Positions 44,645 through 53,717 are shown, counted from the first letter of the stretch. The stretch is 64,000 nt of DNA from Pyrococcus sp. NA2 (GCF_000211475.1 NC_015474.1:1612001-1676000), one strand, 5' to 3'. Notes: generated by a model from the letters alone, not told the origin. Made by a program: numbers and translations.

Positions 44645-45284
44645 GGTCATTGGAACAGTGCATGTCTCTCAAGACAGCGTGAAAAAGGTTAGGCAAGTTA
44701 TCCTTTCTGAGGATCCTGATGCAATAGCTCTAGAGTTGGACTACGAGAGGTTGTTAGCATTATTAAGCGGTGCAACTCTTACGTTTTCTCAGGCATTAAA
44801 GCTTGGAAAAAGAGGAATTTTAGCATATATTCTTCAGGAAATCGAAATTGCAATTGGAAAAGAAGCCGGAACTATCCCAGGAGGGGAGATGATAGAAGCG
44901 TTTAACGTTGCACGCTCCCTTGGGATTCCTATATACGTTATAGATAGACCAATCCAAATTACGCTTTCAAGACTGCTCACAATCCCACTTTCCGAAAAGA
45001 TAAGAGGATTAGTTGAGATCCTTGGAGTTTTGCTATTTCCCAGAGTCCAGGCGAATGAAGATTATACAAGCTTAAGAATGGAGTTTCAAAGGAAGTATCC
45101 CACGATGTATAAGATTCTAGTCGAGGAGAGAGATGAATTCATGGCCCAAAACCTAATGAGGATAGTCGATGCACTCCTAGAGAGAAAGAAAAAGATAAAA
45201 GTTATTGCTGTTGTGGGACTTGGACATAAGAGGGGGATAGAAAGGATTTTATCCCGGCACTCTCCTGAGGGCATTAATCAGTAA
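44619..45284 (+). CDS. TraB/PrgY-family protein, soluble form
   Basis: 221 aa. VIGTVHVSQDSVKKVRQ carries the GTxH motif, DAIALELDYERL the E-x2 motif, and VGLGHKRGI the GxGH motif of the TraB/PrgY/GumN (Tiki-like) superfamily. Here there are no C-terminal membrane helices, unlike the longer TraB proteins. A metalloprotease-like function is suggested for the superfamily. ATG 44619 follows GGGGGAG. Confidence 0.8.
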   Translation: MMSYLRYVKVIGTVHVSQDSVKKVRQVILSEDPDAIALELDYERLLALLSGATLTFSQALKLGKRGILAYILQEIEIAIGKEAGTIPGGEMIEAFNVARSLGIPIYVIDRPIQITLSRLLTIPLSEKIRGLVEILGVLLFPRVQANEDYTSLRMEFQRKYPTMYKILVEERDEFMAQNLMRIVDALLERKKKIKVIAVVGLGHKRGIERILSRHSPEGINQ

Positions 45285-45531
45285 CTCCTTGTAAAGTTCT
45301 AGCTTTCTCAGTTCTTTCTCGCTTATTCTGTCCTTTCTGCTTACTTCCTCGTAGAATCTTTCAAGTTCATCCAGTATCTCTTCCAGAAGGGAGGAATCTC
45401 CGTTTATGGACAGAAGTTTACCTCTCAGAAAAGCCATAACTTCTTTTGGTCTTCCCAAGTAGGCCCAATAGAGACCCTCTCTTAAGACACTCTCCAGTAT
45501 CTCAACGTTCGGTTTCTCGACCCCTCCTCAT
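45249..45531 (-). pseudogene. Hypothetical gene with a one-base frameshift at its start
   Basis: A clear coding frame runs VEKPNVEILESVLREGLYW, then AYLGRPKEVMAFLRGKLL and a Glu/Lys-rich helical end, but it has no start codon upstream of TTG 45458 in frame. At 45531 an ATG sits behind a good ribosome site (GGTGAT) and a TATA box (TTTATATAT, about 45570), but it is out of frame by one base across a GGAGGGG run. One G fewer would give MRRVEKPNVEI. So there is a frameshift (real or a sequence error). Family unknown. The 3-prime end overlaps the TraB gene by 36 bp. Confidence 0.6.
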
Positions 45532-45600
45532 CAATCATCACCAAAACTCTTCGAGACTTAGACGATATATAAAATTTTTGAAAGTCGAATTGACGGAATG

Positions 45601-45807
45601 TCAGCTAGAATCGTCATATACAACTCCAGCAAACTCCCCGTCATCTAGCGTAACAAAGCTAACCTTTATCTTCTTTCCTGTTTTCGGATCGACAACAACA
45701 AAGTCTGGGTTCTTTAGGTATTCACTTGAAGGGATCTTCATTACTAGGTCATAATGCCTCTTCAACTCCCTTAAAAACCTCTCTGGATTCCTCCTTATAA
45801 CTCCCAT
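45601..45807 (-). CDS. Hypothetical small protein, 68 aa
   Basis: MGVIRRNPERFLRELKRHY followed by SEYLKNPDFVVVDPKTGKKIKVSF. A basic helix and then a beta-rich part. No family recognised. ATG 45807 follows GGTGATGAGG; ATGs at 45813 and 45822 would overlap that site. Confidence 0.65.
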   Translation of the reverse strand: MGVIRRNPERFLRELKRHYDLVMKIPSSEYLKNPDFVVVDPKTGKKIKVSFVTLDDGEFAGVVYDDSS

Positions 45808-45897
45808 CCTCATCACCTCCAAAATAGCATACTACTTCAAAGTATAAAAGGTTTTCCATAGCCGTTTGTTAAAATTGAATTAGACGATAGTCGAAAG

Positions 45898-46446
45898 TTA
45901 GGCTTTGGAAACTCCAGCAGCTTCAAAGAGTTCACTCACCAAAACCAATGGATGCAAACTAAATCCTTCCTTTTCGATGTTTTCCCTGGCACCCTCCTCT
46001 CTATCAACAACCACAAATATCCCGACGACGTTGGCTCCATGTTCCCTGAGAATCTTAGCAGCTCTTATTACGCTACCTCCAGTTGTGGTCACGTCCTCAA
46101 CTAACAGAACCCTATCTCCTTCCCTCACTTCTCCCTCAATTATTTTTCCAGTACCATGCTCCTTTTTCTTCTTCCTTATTATTAATAATGGCTTATTAGT
46201 TTCTAGAGAAAGAGCCGTTGCTATTGGCACTGCTCCAAGTTCCGGTCCCGCAACTTTATCATACTCTAGCCCAAGTTCCTCGGCTTTCTCCTTGATTAAC
46301 CTTGCTATTATCTTTAAGGCCTCTGGGTTCGTTATTAACTTCTTAATGTCGATGTAATAGTTGCTTTCTTTTCCTGATGTTAATATGAAGTGGCCGAACT
46401 TTATGCAACCCTCCTTTATTATCAGCTCGATTAACTTATCCTTCAT
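45898..46446 (-). CDS. pyrE: Orotate phosphoribosyltransferase
   Basis: 182 aa. Type I PRTase with [14 protein letters not shown] (PRPP loop), [15 protein letters not shown] and [12 protein letters not shown] (flexible loop). Converts orotate and PRPP to OMP in pyrimidine synthesis. ATG 46446 follows GGTGAGGTGGG. Divergent from the eL21-Rpo4 operon. Confidence 0.94.
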   Translation of the reverse strand: MKDKLIELIIKEGCIKFGHFILTSGKESNYYIDIKKLITNPEALKIIARLIKEKAEELGLEYDKVAGPELGAVPIATALSLETNKPLLIIRKKKKEHGTGKIIEGEVREGDRVLLVEDVTTTGGSVIRAAKILREHGANVVGIFVVVDREEGARENIEKEGFSLHPLVLVSELFEAAGVSKA

Positions 46447-46470
46447 CACTTTCCCACCTCACCTTAGGAA

Positions 46471-46590
46471 CCTCGAAAAGTTTTATAAGCTTCCCCTTGA
46501 ACCAAAGGCTTGAAAGTTAGGGGTAAGACCCGTTAAGTATTGGGCGTGTTAAAACCATTTGTTCAAGAAATTAATGAGGGAGGGATTAAA
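46471..46590 (+). promoter_or_regulatory. Promoter and long leader of the eL21-rpo4 operon
   Basis: GTTTTATAAGC (46471-46481) is a good TATA box. A start about 25 bases on gives a leader of about 85 bases before ATG 46591, long for this organism. It might hold autoregulatory structure, but no clear fold is seen. Confidence 0.4.
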
Positions 46591-46884
46591 ATGGTCCAAA
46601 AGCCTCACAGTTTCAGAAGAAAAACTAGGAAAAAGCTTCGCAAACATCCGAGAAGGAGAGGTTTACCCCCACTCACGAGATTCCTCCAGGAGTTTGAAGT
46701 TGGACAGAAAGTCCACATAGTAATAGAACCGAGCTATCACAAGGGGATGCCAGATCCAAGGTTTCACGGAAGAACTGGAACAGTAGTTGGCAAGAGAGGA
46801 GAGGCATATATAGTTGAAGTTCCAGATGGAAACAAGGTAAAGACATTATTCGTTCATCCAGTACACCTTAGGCCTCAGAAGTGA
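46591..46884 (+). CDS. rpl21e: Ribosomal protein eL21
   Basis: 97 aa. [19 protein letters not shown], then [25 protein letters not shown] (in parts) and HPVHLRPQK at the end are diagnostic for archaeal/eukaryotic L21e of the large subunit. ATG 46591 follows GGAGGGA; the open frame further upstream is the leader. The gene order eL21 then Rpo4 is widely kept in Euryarchaeota. Confidence 0.97.
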   Translation: MVQKPHSFRRKTRKKLRKHPRRRGLPPLTRFLQEFEVGQKVHIVIEPSYHKGMPDPRFHGRTGTVVGKRGEAYIVEVPDGNKVKTLFVHPVHLRPQK

Positions 46885-46890
46885 AGAGCC

Positions 46891-47253
46891 ATGATAGGAA
46901 GGAAAAAACTTGGAGAGAGATATATAACAATAGCCGAAGCCAAAGAGATACTAAAAAAGAGATATGAAGAAGGAATAAAAGCTGGGATAGAGGAACCATT
47001 GTTCTATGAGGCAAGGCTTGCATTGGAGCATGCAGAGAAATTCGCCAAACTTCCAGCTGAAAAGGCAAGAGAGGCAGTTGAAGAACTGCTATCATCTTTT
47101 GAGTGGATGACCGACAGGATAGCAGGGAAGATCGTTGATATCATGCCAGAAGATAACTTTGACTTAAGGGTGATATTTGCCAAAGAAGAACATCAGCCAA
47201 CCCCTGAAGAAATGAAGAAGATCCTCGAGATACTCGATAAATATAGGGAATAG
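46891..47253 (+). CDS. rpo4: RNA polymerase subunit Rpo4 (RpoF)
   Basis: 120 aa. ITIAEAKEILKKR, EARLALEHAEKFAKL and IVDIMPEDNFDLRVIFAKE are typical of RpoF, the archaeal RPB4 counterpart that forms the stalk with Rpo7 (RpoE). Starts 6 bp after eL21, with GTGAAGAG as ribosome site. Confidence 0.96.
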   Translation: MIGRKKLGERYITIAEAKEILKKRYEEGIKAGIEEPLFYEARLALEHAEKFAKLPAEKAREAVEELLSSFEWMTDRIAGKIVDIMPEDNFDLRVIFAKEEHQPTPEEMKKILEILDKYRE

Positions 47254-47352
47254 TGGAATTCCTCTCAGTTCTTTTTCCATATTTCCCTCATTCTTGCCAT
47301 GAATGAAAACCGTTTTATAGGACTTCTTTTCAAAAATAAATCGGTGAAGTTA

Positions 47353-47562
47353 ATGAACGTTTTCGAAATAGACCTCGAAGTTCCCTATGATAAAAAAGGT
47401 GAGGTAATAAGGAAGTTAGCTTACATGGTAAGGGGGAAGGTAAAGAAGGCTAAACTACTTCCCCCAGACATGTTTGGTCGCAGTAGAATTATATTAGACT
47501 TGGAAATAGACAAGAAGACTATGGGAAATATAATTAATGAGATAAAAAGCCTAAGCCATTAG
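47353..47562 (+). CDS. Hypothetical small protein, 69 aa
   Basis: MNVFEIDLEVPYDKKGEV, later MVRGKVKKAKLLPPDMFG. A small alpha/beta protein of unknown function. ATG 47353 follows GGTGAAG. A TATA-like CGTTTTATAGG at about 47310 suggests its own promoter. Overlaps the next convergent gene by 12 bp. Confidence 0.65.
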   Translation: MNVFEIDLEVPYDKKGEVIRKLAYMVRGKVKKAKLLPPDMFGRSRIILDLEIDKKTMGNIINEIKSLSH

Positions 47563-48174
47563 GATATTTTCGAGAACCTTTACTGCCTCAATGATTCTTT
47601 TTTCAGGCTTTTCTTCGGTCTTTGGAAGCTCAAGGTTTATGACGACTCTCTCTTCCCTTCCCTCCTCATCAACTTCATACACGTCCAATTCCTCTATATC
47701 GACACTTTCAAAGAATGACTCCAACTCAGGAGCCAGGAGCTTCTTGTTCTTTCCGTAGACTTCCACTCTCACTATATCATCCTTTGAAGAGACCATTATT
47801 GCAACCTCATAATCTCCAATCTTCTTTATGAACCTCACAACCTCTCCGTATCCCATCGGTTCCTCTTTGAAGCCCATCTCAATTAAGGTCTTCCTAATCC
47901 TCTCTATCTTGCTCTTCATTTTCCTAAGCAATCTCTCTCTCAGGCTAGCACTCTCTTCAAGGGCCTTCTTAATTGCCTCACCAACCTCACTTATCTCTCC
48001 TTCCCATATTCCAACAAGCTTAATTCCAGAGCTAGTCGCCCTTATCTCAAGCTTAATTTCCTTCGTGTTAAACTCTGAGAGGTCATCAATTTTAAGCTCA
48101 CCAAGACGAAGAATCTCAAACTCAAGTCTCACAAATTTTCCAAAAGTACTCCCCTTAAATTTCACGGGGATCAC
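47551..48174 (-). CDS. Hypothetical protein, 207 aa
   Basis: Soluble, strongly charged. The first 60 residues look like a beta-rich domain (GKFVRLEFEILRLGELK), then a coiled-coil-like helix (SLRERLLRKMKSKIERIRKT), then an alpha/beta end. No family recognised; it looks like an archaeal conserved hypothetical. ATG 48174 follows GGTGATC. Confidence 0.7.
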   Translation of the reverse strand: MIPVKFKGSTFGKFVRLEFEILRLGELKIDDLSEFNTKEIKLEIRATSSGIKLVGIWEGEISEVGEAIKKALEESASLRERLLRKMKSKIERIRKTLIEMGFKEEPMGYGEVVRFIKKIGDYEVAIMVSSKDDIVRVEVYGKNKKLLAPELESFFESVDIEELDVYEVDEEGREERVVINLELPKTEEKPEKRIIEAVKVLENILMA

Positions 48175-48237
48175 CTAATGATGGGGGATGTTGAGGATTT
48201 AAAAATGTTGCTAGCCTAGGGATAAAAGGTGAGTAAT

Positions 48238-48987
48238 GTGAAAATTGGAAAAGTTGAGAGTTATATTCATGAAAGACTTGAAAAGAAAAAGCTTCACTTC
48301 GTTCTAATAGATCCCGATGACACATCTCCAGAACTTGCTGGTAAGTTATCAAAACTTTGCGAAGAGATTGGAATTGATGCAATAATGGTTGGAGGTTCAA
48401 CGGGAGCCGAAGGGGAAATACTTGATGATGTAGTTAAGGCAATAAAGGAGAACTCATCCCTGCCAGTTATACTGTTTCCTGGATCTCATGTAGGAGTAAG
48501 CAAATATGCCGATGCAATATTTTTCATGAGCCTTCTAAACTCCAGAAATCCATTCTTCATAACAGGAGCTCAAGCTCTTGGGGCCTTTACAGTAAAGAAA
48601 TACGGCATAGAACCAATTCCAATGGCCTATATAATAGTTGAACCGGGAGAAACCGTTGGATGGGTAGGAGATGCAAAGCCAATTCCTAGACATAAGCCAA
48701 AACTTGCAGCAGCCTATGCACTGGCAGGTCAGTACCTTGGAATGAGACTCGTCTACTTAGAGGCCGGTAGCGGAGCTCCCGAGCCAGTCCCTCCGGAAAT
48801 GGTCAGGACTGTAAAGCTAACAATAGAGATTCCCTTAATAGTAGGGGGAGGAATAAAGACTGGAGAGCAGGTAAGAGAATTAACTAGGGCAGGCGCAGAT
48901 ATAATAGTAACTGGAACGGCAATAGAATCAGCAAGAAGTTTAGAAGAGGCAAGAAAAAGGCTTGAAAACTTAAGAAAGGGCCTATAA
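48238..48987 (+). CDS. Geranylgeranylglyceryl phosphate synthase
   Basis: 249 aa. PcrB/GGGPS TIM barrel: VLIDPDDTSPE, VGGSTGAEG, LFPGSHVGVSKYADA, YLEAGSGAPEPVP and VGGGIKTGEQ. Makes the first ether bond of archaeal lipids between sn-glycerol-1-phosphate and GGPP. GTG 48238 is preferred, as GGTGAG precedes it (GTG 48229 would include that site). It overlaps the convergent PINA gene by 6 bp. Confidence 0.95.
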   Translation: MKIGKVESYIHERLEKKKLHFVLIDPDDTSPELAGKLSKLCEEIGIDAIMVGGSTGAEGEILDDVVKAIKENSSLPVILFPGSHVGVSKYADAIFFMSLLNSRNPFFITGAQALGAFTVKKYGIEPIPMAYIIVEPGETVGWVGDAKPIPRHKPKLAAAYALAGQYLGMRLVYLEAGSGAPEPVPPEMVRTVKLTIEIPLIVGGGIKTGEQVRELTRAGADIIVTGTAIESARSLEEARKRLENLRKGL

Positions 48988-50787
48988 TGAGGCCCAAATT
49001 TCACTGCCTTCCCTTAAATATCTCTCAAGCAATTTTCCAACAGGAGAGTTCTTCGAGACCTTAACAACTCCCTTCTTACTTGGTGTTGCCGTAAAGACAT
49101 AGTCATTCCCAGCGTAGAATCTCAGGGGTTTCCTTGAGTAGTCAGGGGAGACCCTGAGGACTATACTCTTCTTCTTTTCTTCAACTTCAACTGGAATCCT
49201 TTCTTTGGCTTCAGGAGCTTTTTCGCTTAGATTTTTAACTTCTATGCTTATTCCAAGCCTCTTTTCCAATTCCTGTATTCTCTTACCCTTCTTTCCTATT
49301 ATTAGAGGAATGTCAAATTCATCAGCATAGACAATGGCCTTATGAGGACTAACTATCTCGACCTCAGTGTAGACATCCGGCAGGAACTTCTGAATCTCTT
49401 GCTTCAATTTCTTTTCCGCTAGTTTCAATGCAGGTGCCTTCTCTTCCTTCTTAATTGGAACAACGCTTATCTCCTCTCCAAATGTGTAGATCTCATACTC
49501 AAGTTGGCCTGTTTCAAAATCCCTGACCTCTATTACTGGCCTAGCAAGGTCTTCCTCCTTCATTCCAGTGGGCACTTTGACCTTGTACTCCAACGTTAAA
49601 ACCTTGGCCACCCTACCTCCCTTGATAAATATTACGGTATCCACTATCTGGGGTATCATTCCCAGTTCAACCCTCCCAATGAACCTCTGAATTGCATCTA
49701 TTGGTTTAGTTGCGTGAACAACTCCAACCATTCCAACACCAGCTAATCTCAGGTCTGTGTAAATTAGGAAATCGCTCGTCTTCCTCATCTCATCAAAGAT
49801 CGTGTAGTCGGGTCTTACAAGTAATAACACATCTCCTGTCTTCTCCATGCTTCCATTCAGAGCTGTATATTGAGTTATCTCCTCTCTAACTTGTAGATCC
49901 CTGGGCTTCTCCATCGTCTTAACTATCCTTCCCATGCTTGCGTACCACTCTGCCAATGCTTGAACGAATGTAGTCTTTCCGGCTCCCGGAGGTCCAGCAA
50001 CCAAAATTCCTTCGGCCTTCTCTTTAAGTCTCTCAAGAAGCTTCTCGCTTAAATTGTAATCCTCTATGCTCAATTTCTTTATTGGTCTAACGGCGGTTAT
50101 CTCGATTCTATCCGAGAACGGGGGTCTTGCTATCACTATCCTATAATTTCTAAGTTGAACTACAGTAGCTCCTGGCTCATCTAACTCTATGAAGCTCTCA
50201 GGATCTCTCCTTGCCCTTTCAACGATATCGTCTGCTATCTCCTCTACCTCCTCCTCAGTTAAAGGTTCTTCCCTTATGGGAACTAGTCTCCACTCCCCAG
50301 GCTTACCCTTCTTTGCCAAAGGCTTAACCCCTGCTTTAAGATGTACACTCATCGTTTCGTCATCAAAGAAATCTTCAAGTCTAGTCTTTGGTTCCCTCTT
50401 GCTTTCTAGGTATATTACCTCTATTCCCTTCGCTATAGCTATGTCCCTTTGAACTTGATCACCTGTAATTAGTGTCGCATTGAGTTCCCTTGCAACTTCT
50501 CTCACCATATGATCAATTTCTCCAGCTTTGGCTCTCTTTATTTGCCACAACTCAGGCCTCTCACCGTAGAACTCCAGTAGTATCTTTCCTTTGTTGGCAA
50601 GCTCTCTGAGCTTTTTAAGCTCCTCTAGTCCAGTGTGACCAATTGCTTTACCTTCATTCGCCTGATGCTCTATCTCAGCTACCACAGCCTCAGGAACAAC
50701 GACCTTAACTTTCTCCTTTATCCTCTTTAAATACTGAGTGAGCCTCCCATCAACTATCACGCTTGTGTCAGGCACTATAACTCTCAC
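48982..50787 (-). CDS. PIN-domain ATPase PINA (PIN + PilT-like ATPase + KH)
   Basis: 601 aa. Residues 1-140 are a PIN nuclease-like domain (VIVPDTSVIVDGR, LITGDQVQRDIA). Residues about 235-440 form a PilT/VirB11-like secretion-type ATPase with Walker A GPPGAGKTT (about 263-271) and FDEMRKTSD. Residues about 490-520 hold a KH-like RNA/DNA-binding motif (IGKKGKRIQELEKRLG). This is the architecture of archaeal PINA, reported as a hexameric Holliday junction branch-migration ATPase working with Hjc and Hjm. ATG 50787 follows GGTGAGAG. Confidence 0.9.
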   Translation of the reverse strand: MRVIVPDTSVIVDGRLTQYLKRIKEKVKVVVPEAVVAEIEHQANEGKAIGHTGLEELKKLRELANKGKILLEFYGERPELWQIKRAKAGEIDHMVREVARELNATLITGDQVQRDIAIAKGIEVIYLESKREPKTRLEDFFDDETMSVHLKAGVKPLAKKGKPGEWRLVPIREEPLTEEEVEEIADDIVERARRDPESFIELDEPGATVVQLRNYRIVIARPPFSDRIEITAVRPIKKLSIEDYNLSEKLLERLKEKAEGILVAGPPGAGKTTFVQALAEWYASMGRIVKTMEKPRDLQVREEITQYTALNGSMEKTGDVLLLVRPDYTIFDEMRKTSDFLIYTDLRLAGVGMVGVVHATKPIDAIQRFIGRVELGMIPQIVDTVIFIKGGRVAKVLTLEYKVKVPTGMKEEDLARPVIEVRDFETGQLEYEIYTFGEEISVVPIKKEEKAPALKLAEKKLKQEIQKFLPDVYTEVEIVSPHKAIVYADEFDIPLIIGKKGKRIQELEKRLGISIEVKNLSEKAPEAKERIPVEVEEKKKSIVLRVSPDYSRKPLRFYAGNDYVFTATPSKKGVVKVSKNSPVGKLLERYLREGSEIWASL

Positions 50788-50882
50788 CTTCTCTCACCTC
50801 CTACGAACAATGAAATGCTTGCTTTTTAACCATTAGCCAAATCATTTTAAATACATTTAGTAATTAAAATATGGTGAGCAGG

Positions 50883-51476
50883 ATGACACTCGTAGAGATC
50901 ATTAGAGATGCTAAAAAGGCCGAAGAAAGAGCATTAAAGGAGTATAAGAAGATAATAAACGAGTTAAAATCTCCAGAAGAGGCAGAATTAAAGAGAGTGT
51001 TCCTAAGGTTGGCAGTTGATAAGATCTTCCACAAAGAGTTAATGGAGGCCATAGAGAGAGCATACAAAGAGGCTACAAAACTGTTAAGAGAGCACATTGA
51101 ACCTTACTATCCAGAGTTAAGTCCAATAAAGGAATCGATAAATCAGCTTGAAGAGGGAACAATATTAATTCCAGGAGTTCCAGCGTTGGTTATCTCCCAA
51201 GCCCTTGGAACACTGGGCTACAGAATACCACCCGAGGATATACTCGAGGAGATAATGAACGTACCCCCCGATGCATCAATAGTTCCAAAAGACAAGACAG
51301 AGACAATCAAAGACAAGCTCAGTGAAATTCTGAGGGATCAGGAAGAGATGCAAAGGAATTATGAAAAGCTTGAAGATCTCGCTAAGCATCCGACAATAAG
51401 GGATATTGCACGCTCGTTGCTTTACAATGAAGCCCAACATAGGGCAATTTTAAAGAGTATCTCAAAAAAGATTTAA
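50883..51476 (+). CDS. Ferritin-like/rubrerythrin-like helical protein
   Basis: 197 aa, nearly all helical. Two halves each contain acidic helix motifs: EERALKEYKKI with later FHKELMEAIERA, and EEMQRNYEKL with NEAQHRAIL (ExxH as in rubrerythrin). This suggests a four-helix diiron protein, but the ligands are not complete enough to be sure. The middle (ILIPGVPALVISQALG) is hydrophobic and may pack in the core. ATG 50883 follows GGTGAGC. Confidence 0.55.
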   Translation: MTLVEIIRDAKKAEERALKEYKKIINELKSPEEAELKRVFLRLAVDKIFHKELMEAIERAYKEATKLLREHIEPYYPELSPIKESINQLEEGTILIPGVPALVISQALGTLGYRIPPEDILEEIMNVPPDASIVPKDKTETIKDKLSEILRDQEEMQRNYEKLEDLAKHPTIRDIARSLLYNEAQHRAILKSISKKI

Positions 51477-51478
51477 TT

Positions 51479-51484
51479 TTTTAT
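51479..51484 (+). terminator. Probable U-tract terminator
   Basis: Run of T just after the stop of the ferritin-like gene, before the next promoter region. Confidence 0.3.
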
Positions 51485-51567
51485 AACTTATCCCTTCTAA
51501 TAAGATAAGAACAACTAGTGTTCAGTAAAGATTTTAAATGTATATGTCTAGGACAATAAGGATACTT

Positions 51568-52755
51568 ATGAAACTGAGGACTGGGATACCAACGCTTGAT
51601 GCAATTTTAGAGGGTGGATTTGAAAAAGAGTGCAACATTGCATTAGTTGGTGGTATAGACAACGACTACATACTTCTGGCACATCAGTTGATATCTTCCT
51701 TCCTATCTCAGGGGAGTAGAGTATTGTTAGTCGAACTTCGTCAGGATCCTTCATCTTTAGTTAGATGGCTTAAACAATATGGAATAAACTATGAAGGATA
51801 CATAAAAGAGGGTCAATTGAAGATACTAGATGGATTCACAAATCTTTATTCGCCTTCTAGTGTTAGTGGTCCCGATATCCTTCCAAATCCCTTAGATTTG
51901 GGAATAACAACCGCTATAATAAGGGATAATGTGAGTAGGGAAATGTACGACATTGTGGTTTTCGATGATGTAACTTCTCTCTATGCACTACAAACGGATT
52001 ATAGGGCTTACATAAGAGTTATTGTTAGGCTAATAAACTCAATTAGGAAGCTGGGTGCATCTTCCCTTGTAGCCGTTAACTCCGATGTTCTCTCAATTAA
52101 AGATCTTTCCATGGTGTTAATGCCTTTTGAGTATCTAATCGAGGTTAAGGAAAATGTAATTAGGATAAAAAGGTCTTTCTCTTTTATCAGCGTTCCAGGA
52201 ATCCCATACGTAAAGACGAGCAAGGGAATAGTTCCCACGGGAGATGTTTTAAAAGATGCGAATACCCTTAGAGAGTCCCTTACAGTGGAGAACGAGGGAA
52301 CAATCAAACTTGGAATGGCTAGGGTTCAAATAGTTTCGGAATCCTCAGAGAGATCACTAATTGAATATGTTTACCAATTCCTTGGAGCCGAGAAGGGGAG
52401 AGAGTTCCTCTATGGCTGGGGAAGATATGAGTTAGAAAGAGTCAATGTAACACCAATAAAGGGTTCAATAAAGGAACTTAAGGCACTTTTAGAGGATATG
52501 TTTGAGGTAACCAAGACAACTGGCGGAGGAAACCTAAGAATAGTTGAAATAACTGAGAACACGATAGTGATTGAAGGCAAAGATTTATTCCCTAAGTTTG
52601 AGAAGTTCCCCTATCCAGTTCACATTCACTATGCTGGATCAATGGCAAAGTTATTGGAGAAGGCGACTGGAGATAAGTGGATCGGAGATGAAGTTGAATG
52701 CGAAAGCCAATCCGATGAGAGATGCGTATTCGTCCTTAAGAGGATTCAAGAGTAA
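51568..52755 (+). CDS. RecA/KaiC-like domain without Walker A fused to a V4R sensor domain
   Basis: 395 aa. Residues 1-225 start KLRTGIPTLDAILEGGFEK as in RadA/KaiC-like ATPases, but the P-loop is replaced by LVGGIDNDYILLAHQL and lacks GKT; the Walker B-like YDIVVFDDVTSLY is kept. Residues about 260-395 are a V4R (4-vinyl reductase) small-molecule-binding domain, ending in a Cys pair VECESQSDERCVF. A ligand or metal sensor coupled to a non-hydrolysing RecA fold is likely. The start is ATG 51568 (AAGGATA before it); ATG 51538 is possible. Confidence 0.7.
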   Translation: MKLRTGIPTLDAILEGGFEKECNIALVGGIDNDYILLAHQLISSFLSQGSRVLLVELRQDPSSLVRWLKQYGINYEGYIKEGQLKILDGFTNLYSPSSVSGPDILPNPLDLGITTAIIRDNVSREMYDIVVFDDVTSLYALQTDYRAYIRVIVRLINSIRKLGASSLVAVNSDVLSIKDLSMVLMPFEYLIEVKENVIRIKRSFSFISVPGIPYVKTSKGIVPTGDVLKDANTLRESLTVENEGTIKLGMARVQIVSESSERSLIEYVYQFLGAEKGREFLYGWGRYELERVNVTPIKGSIKELKALLEDMFEVTKTTGGGNLRIVEITENTIVIEGKDLFPKFEKFPYPVHIHYAGSMAKLLEKATGDKWIGDEVECESQSDERCVFVLKRIQE

Positions 52756-53212
52756 GGTTGAGAGATTTTCCAATTTCTCCAATGGGGGTATTAACCCCAA
52801 ACCTACATACGAGATTCCAAGAAACGGCTGAGGTTCTGTTCTCGACTATGACTTTGAGAAGTTTCACGTCAAGTGAAGAATAGGTAACAGTGTAGTTAAG
52901 GGTCAACTCTATCTCTTGCCCAGGTTTTAGGGTTACGTTCTCAAGATTAACATCACCCATATAAGTTCCATTCATGTACAGAGAGAACCTCAAGATGTCA
53001 ACCCTAACATCCTTGTCAACGGGATTCTTGATTTTAACAGAAACATCTAGAACTGCATGATCAAGTTCAAGCTTAGACACCGTGACATTGATAAACTTAA
53101 CCTCAAGATTTTTAACATCCCCAATCATGAGATTCCCAACGACAAAGTACATGGCAGCTATTATTATCGTCCCAAATAAGAGGAATAATGGAACCAAAAA
53201 AGTCTTCCTCAT
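52736..53212 (-). CDS. LEA14/WHy-domain membrane-anchored protein
   Basis: 158 aa. Residues 4-28 are a membrane anchor. The rest is a beta sandwich with LDVSVKIKNPVDKDVRVDILRFSLYMNG (in parts), the signature N-P pattern of LEA14/WHy domains found in stress proteins, exposed on the outer side. Overlaps the convergent RecA/V4R gene by 20 bp; stop adjoins the DUF2258 gene region. Confidence 0.8.
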   Translation of the reverse strand: MRKTFLVPLFLLFGTIIIAAMYFVVGNLMIGDVKNLEVKFINVTVSKLELDHAVLDVSVKIKNPVDKDVRVDILRFSLYMNGTYMGDVNLENVTLKPGQEIELTLNYTVTYSSLDVKLLKVIVENRTSAVSWNLVCRFGVNTPIGEIGKSLNLTLESS

Positions 53213-53213
53213 G

Positions 53214-53660
53214 CTACTCCCCCTTTAATTTTAAACCTGTATGCTCCTGCTTGATCCTCTCCACTAATGCTAAAATTTCGTCCGTAACCCCCTTCAACTT
53301 GTTCGCAAGATTTTCAAGTTCAACAACGACATTTTCAAGCGTTCTCTCCATTTGTTCAACTTCTTCCATAGCTAGGGCAAGCTTTTCCTCCTCTTCCTTC
53401 TTATACACCTCAAGGCTTAGGGTCTCAGGCTTCCAAACGATCTTACCGTCTTCAATTTCAAAATCGAGAGTTATTCTCACAACGTCTTCCTTTTTCACTC
53501 CCATTTCTTGGAACTTCTCAAAGATGACTTTGTTTATATCTGCTGCAGCCTTCACGACCTCTTCAGGTGGAACCTTACCTCGAGTGGCAGCGAAAAGGAC
53601 ACGTCTAACTTTGTTAGCATAGCCTGATGCCCTTACGAATCCAGTCATTAGCTTAGGCAC
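53214..53660 (-). CDS. DUF2258 archaeal protein
   Basis: 148 aa. TGFVRASGYANKVRRVLFAA, then KIVWKPETLSLEVYKK, followed by a long coiled coil (about residues 85-145). This matches DUF2258; members may bind single-stranded nucleic acid (ThermoDBP-related), which I recall only loosely. GTG 53660 (VPKLMTGFVRAS) is chosen, since GGTGATT precedes it. Divergent from adenylate kinase and followed 1 bp later by the WHy-domain gene. Confidence 0.7.
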   Translation of the reverse strand: MPKLMTGFVRASGYANKVRRVLFAATRGKVPPEEVVKAAADINKVIFEKFQEMGVKKEDVVRITLDFEIEDGKIVWKPETLSLEVYKKEEEEKLALAMEEVEQMERTLENVVVELENLANKLKGVTDEILALVERIKQEHTGLKLKGE

Positions 53661-53717
53661 GGCAATCACCGTTATTATTTTAGCGTTCAAAATATAAATC
53701 CTTGATGGTGTTTGCAA

